The notes below the pieces were generated by a model. That model was not told the origin of the DNA. It saw only the letters and a list, made by a program, of their open reading frames with translations, and ran no database searches. Shown here one piece after another: positions 9,148 through 19,711 of a stretch of DNA of 64,000 nucleotides (the stretch's first letter is position 1; every line of letters begins with the position of its first letter). Source of the DNA: Melissococcus plutonius ATCC 35311 (GTDB taxonomy: Bacteria; Bacillota; Bacilli; Lactobacillales; Enterococcaceae); the NCBI RefSeq assembly GCF_000270185.1, contig NC_015516.1, forward strand, positions 186,001 through 250,000, read 5' to 3'. A program made the translations under genes and the position numbers.

Positions 9148-12100
9148 ATGAGGATAAGAAATAAAATAACAAAATGGTTCACTTTTATTTATATTGTATT
9201 TAATATATTAAATCCATTACATACCGTTTATGCTATGGAAATAGAAAATTTTCAAACCTACGAAAATGGAAATAGTTATATTACTAATAGTCATTTAGAA
9301 AAAAATAGTAAGGAAGTTGTAAATGGTGATACATTAAATCTTTATGACCAACTAAAATATAACGTTGATTTTTCAATTGATCATAACAAATTTAAACAAG
9401 GGGACATACTTGTTTTTGACATTCCAAAGGAATTAGATATTACAGATAATTTCAAATTTACTTTAGGAACACCAGATGGTCGTTCTGAAGTTGGTAAAAT
9501 GGAAGTAAAAAAAGATCTTTCTGGTAAATATAAAGCCTATTTAACATTTACTACAGATTATATTGAGACCCATTCATCATTTAAAGGATCATTTGTTTTA
9601 ATGTGTACATTGAATAGTAGATATGTAAGTGGAGGCAGCAACATAATTCCACTTCCGGACGGGTCTATTAATATTAATGTTGATGTACCAGTTAGACCAA
9701 GTAGCAGTAGTGAATCTAAGTAGTACACCTCCTTCAAGTAGTAGTAGTAGCAGTGAAGATAAAAGTGATGGTGATTTAAGTAAAATTGCTTATCAGGAAA
9801 AAAGCAAGGATGGTACAAAGTATATTCGTTGGATTGTAGATTTTGGCGAAAATACATTAATGGAAAAATTGGGTATTCATTCTTTAGACGAATTAGATTC
9901 TCTATATATTGAAGACACTCCTAAGGAACAGACATTTATTGATCATTCAACAGTTGATAATAAAATTCCACAGGGAACCTATCTATCTATGAATATACGA
10001 GATAAATATAATAAAAGTTGGGAAAAATACCTGAATGAACAGCAAGCTGGAATAGCAGCAGACAAGCGATCGATGAAGGTTAATATTCTTCCAACCTTAC
10101 TAGAAGAAAAAAATGATAGAAATGAAGATGGGAAAAAACCAGTTTCGTTAATTTATACAACAAAACCAGATGACCCTTCAAAAACAACAAATTATACTAA
10201 TCATGTTAAAATCATTGCTCATTTAAAAAAAGATCCCAATAATCCAAAGGAAGAATCAAAAGATGGTATCGTTAGTTGGGACGGTAAAGATGACAGTCAT
10301 GGCAATAAAGAAATAGTAAAAACTGGCCGACAAGTGAAGGCTTCTGATAGCAATCAATATATCAATTGGAACATTTCATTTGGTTACAAGAAATTATTTG
10401 AGAAACTAAATATTCACTCTCTTGATGAATTATCTTCTTTAACGATCAGTGACTCACCTGAAAATCAAACTTTTAAGACCTTATTTAATGGTTCATGAGG
10501 TGGACTACAGGTATCTAGAAATGCGAACCCAGGGAGAGATTGGAACAAAGATCTATCATTCAATGAGATGGGAATATCGGCCGATAAAAGAACTATGTCT
10601 ATGGATCTTTTACCTCATTTATTAGGTGAAATGAAAGAGTCAGGAAATGATAGTGGCAAGGAAGCAAATCTTTCCTATGCGACAATTCCAGATAATCCAA
10701 AAGAAAGCAGGAAAGTAAATAATAAGGTAAAGATAACTGCTCACTTTAAAAATAACTCTAAACCAACTGATATAGATATAGAAGGCTCAACTCCATGGGA
10801 GGGGTTTACACCTCCAGGAGATAGAGAAGAAATACCTACAAAGTCAGGAACACAAAAAGAAAATAAAAATCATGATAGGTACTTGCAATGGCAAGTAAAA
10901 ATGCATATTCCTTCAATCAAAAAATTAGCGGGCGTTGAAAAATTAAGTGACCTGAAGGCCTTATATTTTGAGGATACACCAGAAAAACAAAAATTTATTC
11001 CGTTTGATATTACTTTTCCATCTGGTTATATCCCAAAGGATACCTATTTACGAATGGATACTCCAAACAATTCATCAATTAAAGTTACATATTTAAATGA
11101 TAAAGATGCTGGTGTATCACAAGATAAAAAAATATTGAAGACTGATCTCCTACCTCATTTATTAAAAGTAATGAGTGGATCAGAGGAGCAACTAGATAAA
11201 AATACTTTTCTTTACTATACAACAACGCCGGATGTTTCATGGATCAATCAAGTAGTAAAGAATAATGCAAAAATAACTGCTTATACTAAAGCTAATCCAG
11301 ACAGACCAGTGAGCTGGGAATTAAAAGAACAAACGCGTTGGGACAATGGTGGTGGAAATATCTATGGTTCGACAGCTGGAATAAAGATCTCAAAGGTTGA
11401 TGCAGAAACGAAAAAAGCATTGGCCGGTGCGCAATTTGATATTTATAATAGTGACAATAAAAAAATAGGCAGTCTAACTACTGATCAAAATGGACAAGCA
11501 CAATACCCACAAAAATCTACAGATGTTACTGATGGTCTAATTATTGGTGATTATTATTTAAAGGAGACAAAAGCACCTAGTGGATATCAAATTAATTCAA
11601 ACAATACTTATAATTTTTCTATTACAAAAGATGATTTAAAACAGTCTACCTTTGAAAATATGTATTACAAACAAAAAACAATTGAAAATCAGCGTCAAGA
11701 TGAAAAGATTGATATTAATGGAACAAAAACCTGGGAAGATAACAACGATCAAGACGGCAAACGACCAGAAAAAATAGTCATTCACCTATTAAAAAATGGT
11801 AAAGAGATTGATTCTAAAGAAGTGACAAAAGCACAAAACTGGCAATATAGTTTCAAAAATCTGCCTAAAAATGAAAATGGCAAAGAGAATAACTATGCAA
11901 TCACAGAAAACGTAGTGCCAGGCTATGAAGCAATACCAAATGGCTATAATCTAACAAATAAACATACACCAGAAAAAACAGAAATATCCGGAACAAAAAC
12001 CTGGGATGACAACAATAACCAAGATAGGAAACGTCCGGAAAAAATCACCGTTCATTTAATGAATGGTAACAAAGAAGTAGCGACTAAAGAAGTAAGTGAA

Positions 12101-13007
12101 AAAGATGGCTGGAAATACAGCTTCACTGGCATACCTGTTTACGAAAACGGCAAAAAAATCGAGTATACTTTAAAAGAAGATCAAGTACCAGGCTATACTA
12201 CTAAAGTAGATGGCTATAATCTAACAAATAAATATACGCCAGAAACAACCGAAGTATCCGGAGCAAAAACCTGGGATGACAACAACGATCAAGATGGCAA
12301 ACGTCCAGAAAAGATCACAGTTCGTTTAATGAATGGTGACAAAGAAGTGGCAACCAAAGAAGTAAGCGAAAAAGAGGGCTGGAAGTATAGCTTTACTGGC
12401 CTACCTGTTTATGAAAAAGGTCAGAAGATCCATTACAGTATTAAAGAAGACAAAGTAGCGGGATATACGACCTTGACGAAAGGCACTGAACCTTGTCAAC
12501 ACCCATGTACCAGAAGTAACAGAAGTATCTGGAACAAAAACGTGGGAAGATAATAACAACCAAGATGGCAAACGCCCAGAAAAAATCACAGTTCGTTTAA
12601 TGAATGGTGACAAAGAGGTAGCGAGTAAAGAAGTAAGTGAAAAAGAAGGCTGGAAGTACAGCTTCACCGGCCTACCTGTTTATGAAAAAGGTCAAAAGAT
12701 TTCCTACATGATCAAAGAAGATAGAGTAATGGGATATGCGACAGTAATAAAAGGATACAATTTAATAAATATATATAAACCGAACAAACCAAATGAACCT
12801 AATAAACCAAACAAACCAACCAAACCAAACAAACCAAATAACCCAAAAGGTGGTCATGAAAAACCAAAACAACCAACTCCTAATGGAAAAGAGGTTTATC
12901 CGAAAACCAATGAACAAACTAGTTTTAGTTGGTTAGCGGCTGGATTGGTGCTTATTTCTGCGACTGATTCAATATTTTGGCGAAAAAAAGCACGAGCTAA
13001 ATTGTAA
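9148..13007 (+). pseudogene. Wall-anchored Cna_B/SpaA-type adhesin, broken by two frameshifts and one stop
   Basis: Four pieces join into one LPxTG-type surface protein. The N-terminus has a signal peptide (about residues 1-30, ending VYA). Three related approximately 160-residue adhesive modules follow (YIRWIVDFG, YINWNISFG, YLQWQVKMH, each with a DTPE/DSPE..QTF-like segment), then a SpaA/prealbumin-like domain (AGIKISKVDAETKKALAGA), four 90-residue Cna_B repeats, a Pro/Asn/Lys-rich wall spanner, the sorting motif YPKTNEQ, a hydrophobic segment and a basic tail. Lesions are a +1 shift near 9718 in a Ser-codon (AGT/AGC) tract, an in-frame TGA at 10496-10498, and a +1 insertion near 12484-12490. 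The start at 9148 has a TAGGAGG site. As written only a 191-residue secreted fragment is made. Its likely role was binding host matrix or mucin. Confidence 0.9.
11721..12790 (+). repeat. Four tandem 270-bp Cna_B domain repeats
   Basis: The landmark GGAACAAAAACCTGGGA-like string begins each unit at about 11721, 11991, 12261 and 12532. The spacings are 270, 270 and 271 bp, so the extra base in the third interval marks the frameshift. Units encode the pattern TKTWxDNNxQDGKRPEKI...YSFTGLPVY...I.ED.V.GY. Repeats 2-4 are nearly identical, favouring recombination and copy-number variation. Confidence 0.9.
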
Positions 13008-13039
13008 TCATTTATTATAATTTTATAAATGGATTATCT

Positions 13040-13090
13040 AAAACTTCTTTATTAATTGTTTATAAACAATTAATAAAGAAGTTTTAATTT
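13040..13090 (+). terminator. Terminator after adhesin gene
   Basis: A perfect 21-bp stem with a 4-nt loop, starting AAAACTTCTTTATTAATTG on the left arm and ending in TTTTAATTT, 33 bp after the adhesin stop codon. Confidence 0.85.
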
Positions 13091-13392
13091 GTATTGAGTC
13101 GTTTTGTTTTGTAGTTGATTATAAATTAGTTTAAAATGTAAATAAATATTTGTTATAAGCTTTTTATATTTTACAAGGATATATGTTATAATTAGTTATT
13201 AATTATTTAATAATAATGTCTTTTTGTATAATTTTTAAGCTTAAAATTTTGTTATTTTTTACTTGAAATATCATATGAAATATTTTTGTAATACTTTTAA
13301 AGTATAATTGCAATATAACTATGTTAAAATTTAATCACTTATTAAGAAATTATTAAAATTTTACCAATATAAAATAATTTGGAGGAATGAAA

Positions 13393-14664
13393 GTGAAAAA
13401 ACGTGTTTTAATGTCATGTTTGTTAGTTGGTATAATCATATTTTCCACTACTACCATACCAGCTATTGCTTTGGCTGAGAACGTTGATAAAAAAATTGAA
13501 CAAAAAGAAAATGAAATTTCAAAAATCAAAAATAAAAAAGCCTCTCTTGTTAGCGAGACGGCTACATTAGAAGCTAGTATTTCTTCTATCTTTGACAAGG
13601 GACTAAAATTAAAGAAACAACAGTCCGATTTAGAATTAAAGTCTAAACAGCTAAATCAAGAAATTAATTTATTAAACGAACGTATTAAAAAACGTTCTAT
13701 AGCGATTAAAGACCAAGCACGTGATGTTCAAGTTAATGGGCAGAGTACAACATTTATTGATGCAGTAATAAATGCTGAATCGGTTTATGATGCTATCGGA
13801 CGTGTACAAGCTATCTCTACGATTATGGGTGCAAATAATAAGTTAATTACACAACAAAAAACAGACAAAGAATTAGTAGAGAAAAAACAAACTGAAAATA
13901 TAGAAAAAATTCAAAAACTTAAAGAAACAAAATTAGCAATGGAAGCAGAAAAGAAAAATCTTCTTGCTAAACAATCTCAGTTTGATGAATTAAAGGCTTC
14001 GCTTGACTCAGAACAAGCAACTGCTGAGAAATCAAAATCTACTCTTAATAAACAGAAAGATTTAGATAAGGCAGCTAAAGATAAACAAATACACATTGCA
14101 ACAGCACAACAAGCGAAAAAGAAAGAAATTGCAAATAAAAAAGTTGAAAATGTAAATCCAACAAAAGAAAGTCAAGAGAAAAAACAAGAAGTTCCAAAAG
14201 TAGTTAGTGAACCAAAGAAAACAAATGTGGAGCATACTAATACTAGTAATGATGAACAAAATAAACCAAAGGAACCTGTTCATAAACCAGAAAAAGATCC
14301 TAAAATTCCAACACCACATGATAATGATTCCTCAGATGCAACATTGCAAGCATTGAATGCATTACGTACATCTCATGGATTAAAGCCTGTAAGTTGGGAT
14401 GGAGGATTAGCAGCTTCAGCGGCAGGAAGGGCTGCATTGGTTGAAGGATCAAATTGGACAATTCCTTCAGATCACTGGTCTAGAGGGGATGAGGTAATCG
14501 CAATGATGTTTGCACCGGGAGAATCTGTGATTATGGCTTGGTACAATGAAACCAATATGACAACGTCATCTGGAAGTGGACATCGTGATTGGGAAATGAA
14601 TCCATCAATTACACGGGTTGGTTTTGGTTATAGTGGTAGTACAATTGTTGGACATTCGGCATAA
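13393..14664 (+). CDS. SalB-like secreted protein: PcsB-type coiled coil plus CAP/SCP domain
   Basis: A 423-residue secreted protein. After a signal peptide (about residues 1-28, ending AIALA) comes a long coiled coil of the PcsB/SagA/CwlO type (VDKKIEQKENEISKIKNKK; DVQVNGQSTTFIDAVINAES), a Lys/Pro-rich linker, and a C-terminal CAP (SCP/PR-1) domain of about 110 residues starting LQALNALRTSHGLKPVSWD. E. faecalis SalB has the same layout; SagA proteins end instead in NlpC/P60. I chose GTG 13393 because the GGAGG at 13381-13385 lies 7 nt before it, but only 1 nt before the ATG at 13387. Enterococcal homologues are linked to cell-wall stress and envelope integrity. It is monocistronic, with a terminator 24 bp downstream. 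Confidence 0.88.
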   Translation: MKKRVLMSCLLVGIIIFSTTTIPAIALAENVDKKIEQKENEISKIKNKKASLVSETATLEASISSIFDKGLKLKKQQSDLELKSKQLNQEINLLNERIKKRSIAIKDQARDVQVNGQSTTFIDAVINAESVYDAIGRVQAISTIMGANNKLITQQKTDKELVEKKQTENIEKIQKLKETKLAMEAEKKNLLAKQSQFDELKASLDSEQATAEKSKSTLNKQKDLDKAAKDKQIHIATAQQAKKKEIANKKVENVNPTKESQEKKQEVPKVVSEPKKTNVEHTNTSNDEQNKPKEPVHKPEKDPKIPTPHDNDSSDATLQALNALRTSHGLKPVSWDGGLAASAAGRAALVEGSNWTIPSDHWSRGDEVIAMMFAPGESVIMAWYNETNMTTSSGSGHRDWEMNPSITRVGFGYSGSTIVGHSA

Positions 14665-14687
14665 TTTATATTACTTATAATACAATA

Positions 14688-14718
14688 CAGTCATTCTTTT
14701 GAAGAATGGCTGTTTTTT
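14688..14718 (+). terminator. Terminator after salB-like gene
   Basis: An 11-bp stem (CAGTCATTCTT with AAGAATGGCTG, one G-U pair) followed by TTTTTT. Confidence 0.9.
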
Positions 14719-14854
14719 ATCTAAATAACAGAATAATTTATCTATATTGATAATTTTTATCTAATATGGAATGAAAGTAGATTTCTCTAATAAAATCTAT
14801 TTTTTTTCCATGATTTTTTAAAAGGATTGAGTTTGATGTGAATTTAATTTATAT

Positions 14855-14868
14855 TGAAAGTGGTTACA
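14855..14868 (+). promoter_or_regulatory. Candidate cre (CcpA) site upstream of GH127
   Basis: TGAAAGTGGTTACA matches the Gram-positive cre pattern TGWAANCGNTNWCA at all but the central C. It lies just before the AAAGGAGGG ribosome-binding site of the GH127 gene. Catabolite repression of the hydrolase is an inference from this match only. Confidence 0.4.
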
Positions 14869-14885
14869 TAAAAAGGAGGGATTAA

Positions 14886-17537
14886 ATGAAACCAATTGAT
14901 ACAAAAGCAATAACAATACAAGATCCATACATTCACAAGGCACAAGAAAATGTTATTCATTATTTATTGAGTTTAGATGTCCAAAAGTTTCTTTTTGAAT
15001 TTTATAAAGTTGCAGGGATGAAACCATTAACTGAAAGTGGCTATCAAGGATGGGAACGAAGTGATCAAGTTAATTTTAGAGGTCATTTCTTTGGCCATTT
15101 TCTATCAGCTTTAGCATTATCTTATCAAGCTGAAAAACAACCTATTTTAAAGAAAAAAATCCATCAACAAATAAAGACAGCAATAACAGGATTAAAAGCT
15201 ATTCAGAAAAATTATGCAAAACAACATCCAGAACATGCCGGTTATATTTCAGCATTTAAAGAAGTAGCTTTGGATGAGGTAGAGGGAAAACCGGTTGATC
15301 CAAAAGAGAAAGAAAATGTCTTAGTGCCATGGTATAACCTGCATAAAATTTTAGCTGGATTATTAGAAGTGAATATTTCTTTAAAAGAGGTAGATTCACA
15401 ATTAAGTAAGGAAGCTTTATTTATCGCAAGTTGGTTTGGTGATTATATCTATAAACGTATGATGAACTTGACAGATAAAAATCAAATGTTAACTATTGAA
15501 TATGGTGGTATGAATGATGCATTGTATTATTTATTTGAATTAACACAAAAAAAGGAACATGCAATTGCGGCAACTTATTTTGACGAAGATAACTTATTCA
15601 ATCAGCTAGCTAATGATGAAAATGTATTGCCTGGTAAACATGCAAATACAACGATTCCTAAATTGATTGGTGCATTAAAACGCTATATGGTTTTTCAATC
15701 AGAAGATCTATCTGCATGGTTGTCAAATGAAGAAAAGGAACATTTAATGAGCTATTTCAAAGCAGCGGAAAACTTTTGGCAGATCGTTGTTGACAATCAT
15801 ACCTATTGTACAGGTGGAAATAGTCAAAGCGAACATTTCCATGGACCAAATGAACTTTTTTACGATTCGGAAATTCGTCAAGGTGATTGCACATGTGAGA
15901 CTTGCAATACACATAATATGTTAAAATTGACAAGAAAACTTTATGAATGTACGAAAGATCCTAAATATCTGGATTATTATGAAACAACCTATATTAATGC
16001 TATTCTGGCTTCACAAAATTCTAAAACAGGGATGATGATGTACTTTCAACCGATGGGAGCAGGTTATAATAAAGTATATAATCGGCCTTATGATGAATTC
16101 TGGTGTTGCTCTGGTACCGGGATTGAAAGTTTTTCTAAGCTAGCTGACACCTATTATTTTAAAGAAAATAATCGCTTATTTGTAAATTTATATTTTTCCA
16201 ATACTTTAAAATTGAAAGAGAATAATTTAAAAATTATTCAGAAAACTGATCGTAAAAATGGAAATGTAACTATTGATTTGAAGACATTAACAGATAAAAA
16301 TATTATTCAGCCACTTCAATTAGCATTACGATTACCAAACTGGGCGAAGCAAGTAACGATTAAAAAAGGTAAAAAACTATTAAACTATAAATCACATTTA
16401 GGATTTGCCTATTTATCAGGATTAGTTACAGCAAATGATCAAATTATATTAGAAATGGAACAAGAACTTCAGTTACTAGATACTCCTGACAATACAAATT
16501 ATATTGCTTTCAAATATGGACCCTATATATTAGCAGGAGAACTAGGGACAGACCGATTAGAAGAAGATAATCCAAATGGTATTTTAGTACGTGTTGGGAC
16601 AAAACATCCTTTATTAGCGGATACGTTAACCGTAGCAGATGATGAAGAATGGCGAAATAATTATAAATCATATCTAAAACCAATCGAAAGACCAAATAAA
16701 TTGATTGCTTTTTCTATTGAAAATACTAATGAACAGCTTACCTTTTCACCTTATTATGAGTTACACGATCAGCGATATGGAATTTATTTTAAACTACAAA
16801 AACAGGATTCAAAAGAAATGCAGACAGCAATTAAAGAAAAGAAAAGAATTATAAGAGAAAACGATCAGTTGCTTGATGAATTGCATAACTTTGATGGAAA
16901 TAATAGTGAATATGGGAAAAAATTAGCTTATCAACGGTCAAGCACTGGGAATTTTTTAGGGAGACGTTATCGAATCGCTCAAAAAGAAGGTTGGTTTAGT
17001 TATGAATTTTCTGCTAAAAGTTTTGGAAAAATTTATCTTGAAATCACTTTTCATAGTCAGGATGTTGGAAAAGAATGTTTGCTCATTTTGAATAACAATA
17101 AAAATGAACGTCAATTACTTTCAGTTGAAGACTTTGCTGAAGAGGGATTTATTACTAAAACCTTGTTAGTTTCTGAGGATCAAATTATTGAAGGTAAATT
17201 AAATTTAATGATTAAAGCAACGATGGCAGAAACACCACCTATTTTCTCAATTAGACTTTTAAAAAATGTCACTTATAGTGAAAATGCTTACTTAGAAACT
17301 GTTAAGGTTACTAATGGACAGTTATTAAGCTTTGCTGATCATCAGATTGAAATTAAAATGACTCCAGAAACAGTTGTATCTTTTACCTTACCAAATAACG
17401 GTGGCTTAGTTTACCTAAACGATGTTCTAATATATGAAGGCATACCAAGAAAGATAGCTAGAGGAGACCACAAACTCACGGTTTTTGCTGAAGACCATCT
17501 TCATCAAAAAGATTACTCACTCTCTATCATTGAATAA
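14886..17537 (+). CDS. GH127-family glycoside hydrolase (beta-L-arabinofuranosidase type)
   Basis: An 883-residue cytoplasmic enzyme (no signal peptide). The (alpha/alpha)6 catalytic domain of GH127/DUF1680 runs to about residue 430: FRGHFFGHFLSALALS near the N-terminus, then GDCTCETCNTHNMLKLT and FWCCSGTGIESF, which supply the Glu and the Cys cluster that bind zinc and include the nucleophilic Cys in HypBA1-type enzymes. Beta-sandwich domains follow, and the C-terminal 250 residues (from NFDGNNSEYGKK) form an additional accessory region not needed in the shortest family members. There is a strong RBS (AAAGGAGGG) and a candidate cre site upstream. The GH20 gene follows closely. GH127 enzymes mostly release L-arabinofuranose from plant or arabinogalactan glycans; exact specificity cannot be read here. 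Confidence 0.88.
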   Translation: MKPIDTKAITIQDPYIHKAQENVIHYLLSLDVQKFLFEFYKVAGMKPLTESGYQGWERSDQVNFRGHFFGHFLSALALSYQAEKQPILKKKIHQQIKTAITGLKAIQKNYAKQHPEHAGYISAFKEVALDEVEGKPVDPKEKENVLVPWYNLHKILAGLLEVNISLKEVDSQLSKEALFIASWFGDYIYKRMMNLTDKNQMLTIEYGGMNDALYYLFELTQKKEHAIAATYFDEDNLFNQLANDENVLPGKHANTTIPKLIGALKRYMVFQSEDLSAWLSNEEKEHLMSYFKAAENFWQIVVDNHTYCTGGNSQSEHFHGPNELFYDSEIRQGDCTCETCNTHNMLKLTRKLYECTKDPKYLDYYETTYINAILASQNSKTGMMMYFQPMGAGYNKVYNRPYDEFWCCSGTGIESFSKLADTYYFKENNRLFVNLYFSNTLKLKENNLKIIQKTDRKNGNVTIDLKTLTDKNIIQPLQLALRLPNWAKQVTIKKGKKLLNYKSHLGFAYLSGLVTANDQIILEMEQELQLLDTPDNTNYIAFKYGPYILAGELGTDRLEEDNPNGILVRVGTKHPLLADTLTVADDEEWRNNYKSYLKPIERPNKLIAFSIENTNEQLTFSPYYELHDQRYGIYFKLQKQDSKEMQTAIKEKKRIIRENDQLLDELHNFDGNNSEYGKKLAYQRSSTGNFLGRRYRIAQKEGWFSYEFSAKSFGKIYLEITFHSQDVGKECLLILNNNKNERQLLSVEDFAEEGFITKTLLVSEDQIIEGKLNLMIKATMAETPPIFSIRLLKNVTYSENAYLETVKVTNGQLLSFADHQIEIKMTPETVVSFTLPNNGGLVYLNDVLIYEGIPRKIARGDHKLTVFAEDHLHQKDYSLSIIE

Positions 17538-17553
17538 ATAAAGGAGTTAGACA

Positions 17554-18597
17554 ACGAAGCAATTAAATCAAGAAAAAAATGACTTACCTGTACAAACAGA
17601 ACGGGGGGTTATGATAGATATCGGTAGAAAGTTTTATACGATTGAAATGTTGCAGGCGTTAATTGATTATATGGAAACTTTAAAAATGAATGTTCTACAA
17701 TTACATTTTTCGGAGAATGAAGGATTTCGATTAGAATGTCAAACTATGCCAGAATTGACTTCAAAGGAATACCTAACAAAGAAAGATATTACTAGCTTAA
17801 TTCATTATGCTGATGTTCGAAATATTATGATCATTCCTGAATTTGATAGTCCAGGCCATTTAAAAAGGTTGCTGACATTACATCCAGAATTCCAAATGAG
17901 TACTTTTGCTCACAATAAAGGATATTTAGATGATCCACTATTTGATATTACAAATCCACAGGCAGTAAGATTAATCAAAGAAATTATTCAGGAGTACATT
18001 GAACTGTTTTCTACTACACATTATTTTCATTTGGGTGCAGATGAATATCTGAATTTTAACGAATTAGCAAATTATCCACTCCTACAAGCAAATGCTCAAA
18101 AAAAATATAAGAATAAAGAATTAGGTTATGATTTATTTATTGATTATATAAATGAACTAGCAGATAAGGTAGAAGAAAACGGTTTGATCGCTAGGGTTTG
18201 GAATGATGGTTTTTATAAAACAGATGAATTATCAAAAAATAAATTAAAATCAACGATCCAAATTACCTACTGGACACATTATCAAAAGCAAATGGCGACT
18301 GTTCAAACGTTTATTGAAAAAGGACATAAAATTTTGAATTTTAATGACAATTTTTTCTATTTTGTTTTGGGAGAAGAAGCCGGTTATAAATATTCAACTG
18401 GCGAGAAAATCAAAGAAAACTGGACAATAAATGTGTTCTCAGGAAACCAACAACTTTCTAAAAGAGACATGCGGCAAGTTATAGGCACCTATTTTGCAAT
18501 TTGGAGTGACAATTCAGATGCATTAACCGAGACAGAAGTATTAACACGTATTAAAGAGCCTTTAAAAGAACAACAAAAAAAGATTTGGCAGTATTAA
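17554..18597 (+). pseudogene. GH20-like beta-hexosaminidase with ACG in place of its start codon
   Basis: The frame encodes a compact TIM-barrel GH20 domain: MIDIGRKFYTIEMLQ, MNVLQLHFSENEGFRLE, IIPEFDSPGH and the Asp-Glu catalytic pair in HLGADEY, ending after a conserved YWTHY-type segment. The frame stays open upstream to 17551, and an AAGGAG site at 17541-17546 stands 7 nt before ACG at 17554, exactly where an ATG would be expected. The 19 codons between ACG and the first ATG (17611) end in ERGV, which normally leads into the GH20 core. ATG to ACG by one T-to-C change is the simplest reading. Translation could still start weakly at ACG, or at ATG 17611 after the GGGGGG run. It probably acted on N-acetylhexosamine glycans imported into the cytoplasm. 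Confidence 0.75.
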
Positions 18598-18610
18598 ATA
18601 GGATAAAAAA

Positions 18611-18685
18611 TAAACAAGGTATTGAAGTGAAAGAATAGGCAGAAAAAGTTTATTTATTTACGTGAATACTTTGTTTTATTTTTGT
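18611..18685 (+). terminator. Probable terminator after GH127-GH20 operon
   Basis: AAACAAGGTATT pairs with AATACTTTGTTT (one G-U) across a long loop and is followed by TTATTTTTG. The loop of about 44 nt lowers confidence. Confidence 0.4.
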
Positions 18686-18779
18686 ATGTTCAAACAAATT
18701 AATAAAAAAATAATTACATAAGAACAAGTAAGACTATTTTCTTTCAATAAGCTATTTCCATTTTTATTAAGTAAAATTG

Positions 18780-19556
18780 TTATTGAACATGACAATTTAT
18801 TTGATGAGATTCCAAAATTTCTTTAAAATAATTTAATTCTTCTGTGTGTAATTGAGGTATATTTTTAAATAGGTAGTTACGATTTAGATGGCTATATTTT
18901 TCTTCACCAAATTGATGAAAGGGTAAAAGCTCTACTTTTTTTATTCCAAATAGATGAAATAATTCAGCAAAGTTTTTTGCATCATCTATACTATTATTGA
19001 AGTTTGGAATAACAGGAATTCGAATGATTAAATTTGTGTTATTTTCTAAAGCAATTTCTAAATTTTTTAAAATTTGTTTATTTGATACACCGATATTTTG
19101 TTGGTGTTTCTTAGAATCATAGTGTTTAACGTCAAAGTACAAAAGGTCAACATGTTTAATAAAATCTGCAAAAATCTTGGGTTTTGCATAACCAGTTGTT
19201 TCGCCCGCAGTATGAATTTTCTTTGCTTGTAGTTCTTTTAATAGCTGAATAACAAATTCAGACTGATATAAAATTTCTCCACCGGATAGAGTCACACCGC
19301 CACCGGATTCTTCATAAAAAGGTTGATCCTTTATAATTTCTTCCATAATCTCTTCTAATGATTGATAATTACCAATTAGTTCATATTGGTGTTTTTTAGT
19401 ATCCCACATTGGTTCTTGAGAACCATTTTGTGATTCTGGATTAGAACACCATTGACAATTTAGCGGACAACCCTTAAAAAAAACAACAGTTCGAATACCC
19501 GGACCATCATGAATGCTAAATTTTTGAATATTAAAGATACATGCTTTGTTATTCAT
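18780..19556 (-). CDS. Glycyl-radical enzyme activating protein (radical SAM)
   Basis: A 258-residue radical-SAM activase of the PflA family. The signature FSIHDGPGIRT is followed by the CxxxCxxC motif (Cys30, Cys34, Cys37 in GCPLNCQWCSNP) and the SAM-binding GGG-like segment (ESGGGVTLSGGE). It lacks the inserted eight-Cys ferredoxin domain seen in many non-PFL activases. A clear AAGGAGG site precedes the ATG. It is divergent from the DeoR regulator and presumably activates the GRE at 20563-22992, which carries the matching glycyl-loop motif. The gene itself appears intact although its partner is frameshifted. Confidence 0.92.
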   Translation of the reverse strand: MNNKACIFNIQKFSIHDGPGIRTVVFFKGCPLNCQWCSNPESQNGSQEPMWDTKKHQYELIGNYQSLEEIMEEIIKDQPFYEESGGGVTLSGGEILYQSEFVIQLLKELQAKKIHTAGETTGYAKPKIFADFIKHVDLLYFDVKHYDSKKHQQNIGVSNKQILKNLEIALENNTNLIIRIPVIPNFNNSIDDAKNFAELFHLFGIKKVELLPFHQFGEEKYSHLNRNYLFKNIPQLHTEELNYFKEILESHQINCHVQ

Positions 19557-19711
19557 AAAATTTTCCTCCTTATTTTGTCTATTTCATTATAGCATTTGAA
19601 TATTCGAACGTAAAAAAAATAGTTATGAATGAAAACAATAATATAAATGAATTGTTCCTTTTATTTATTCATGGTATCTTTTGGTAAACCACAAATGAAT
19701 GGGAGATAAAA

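Noticed and set aside
9677-10498. Treating each adhesin fragment as a separate gene
   Set aside because: Fragments lack RBS and signal peptides, and the domain order, repeat spacing and frame continuity show one gene.
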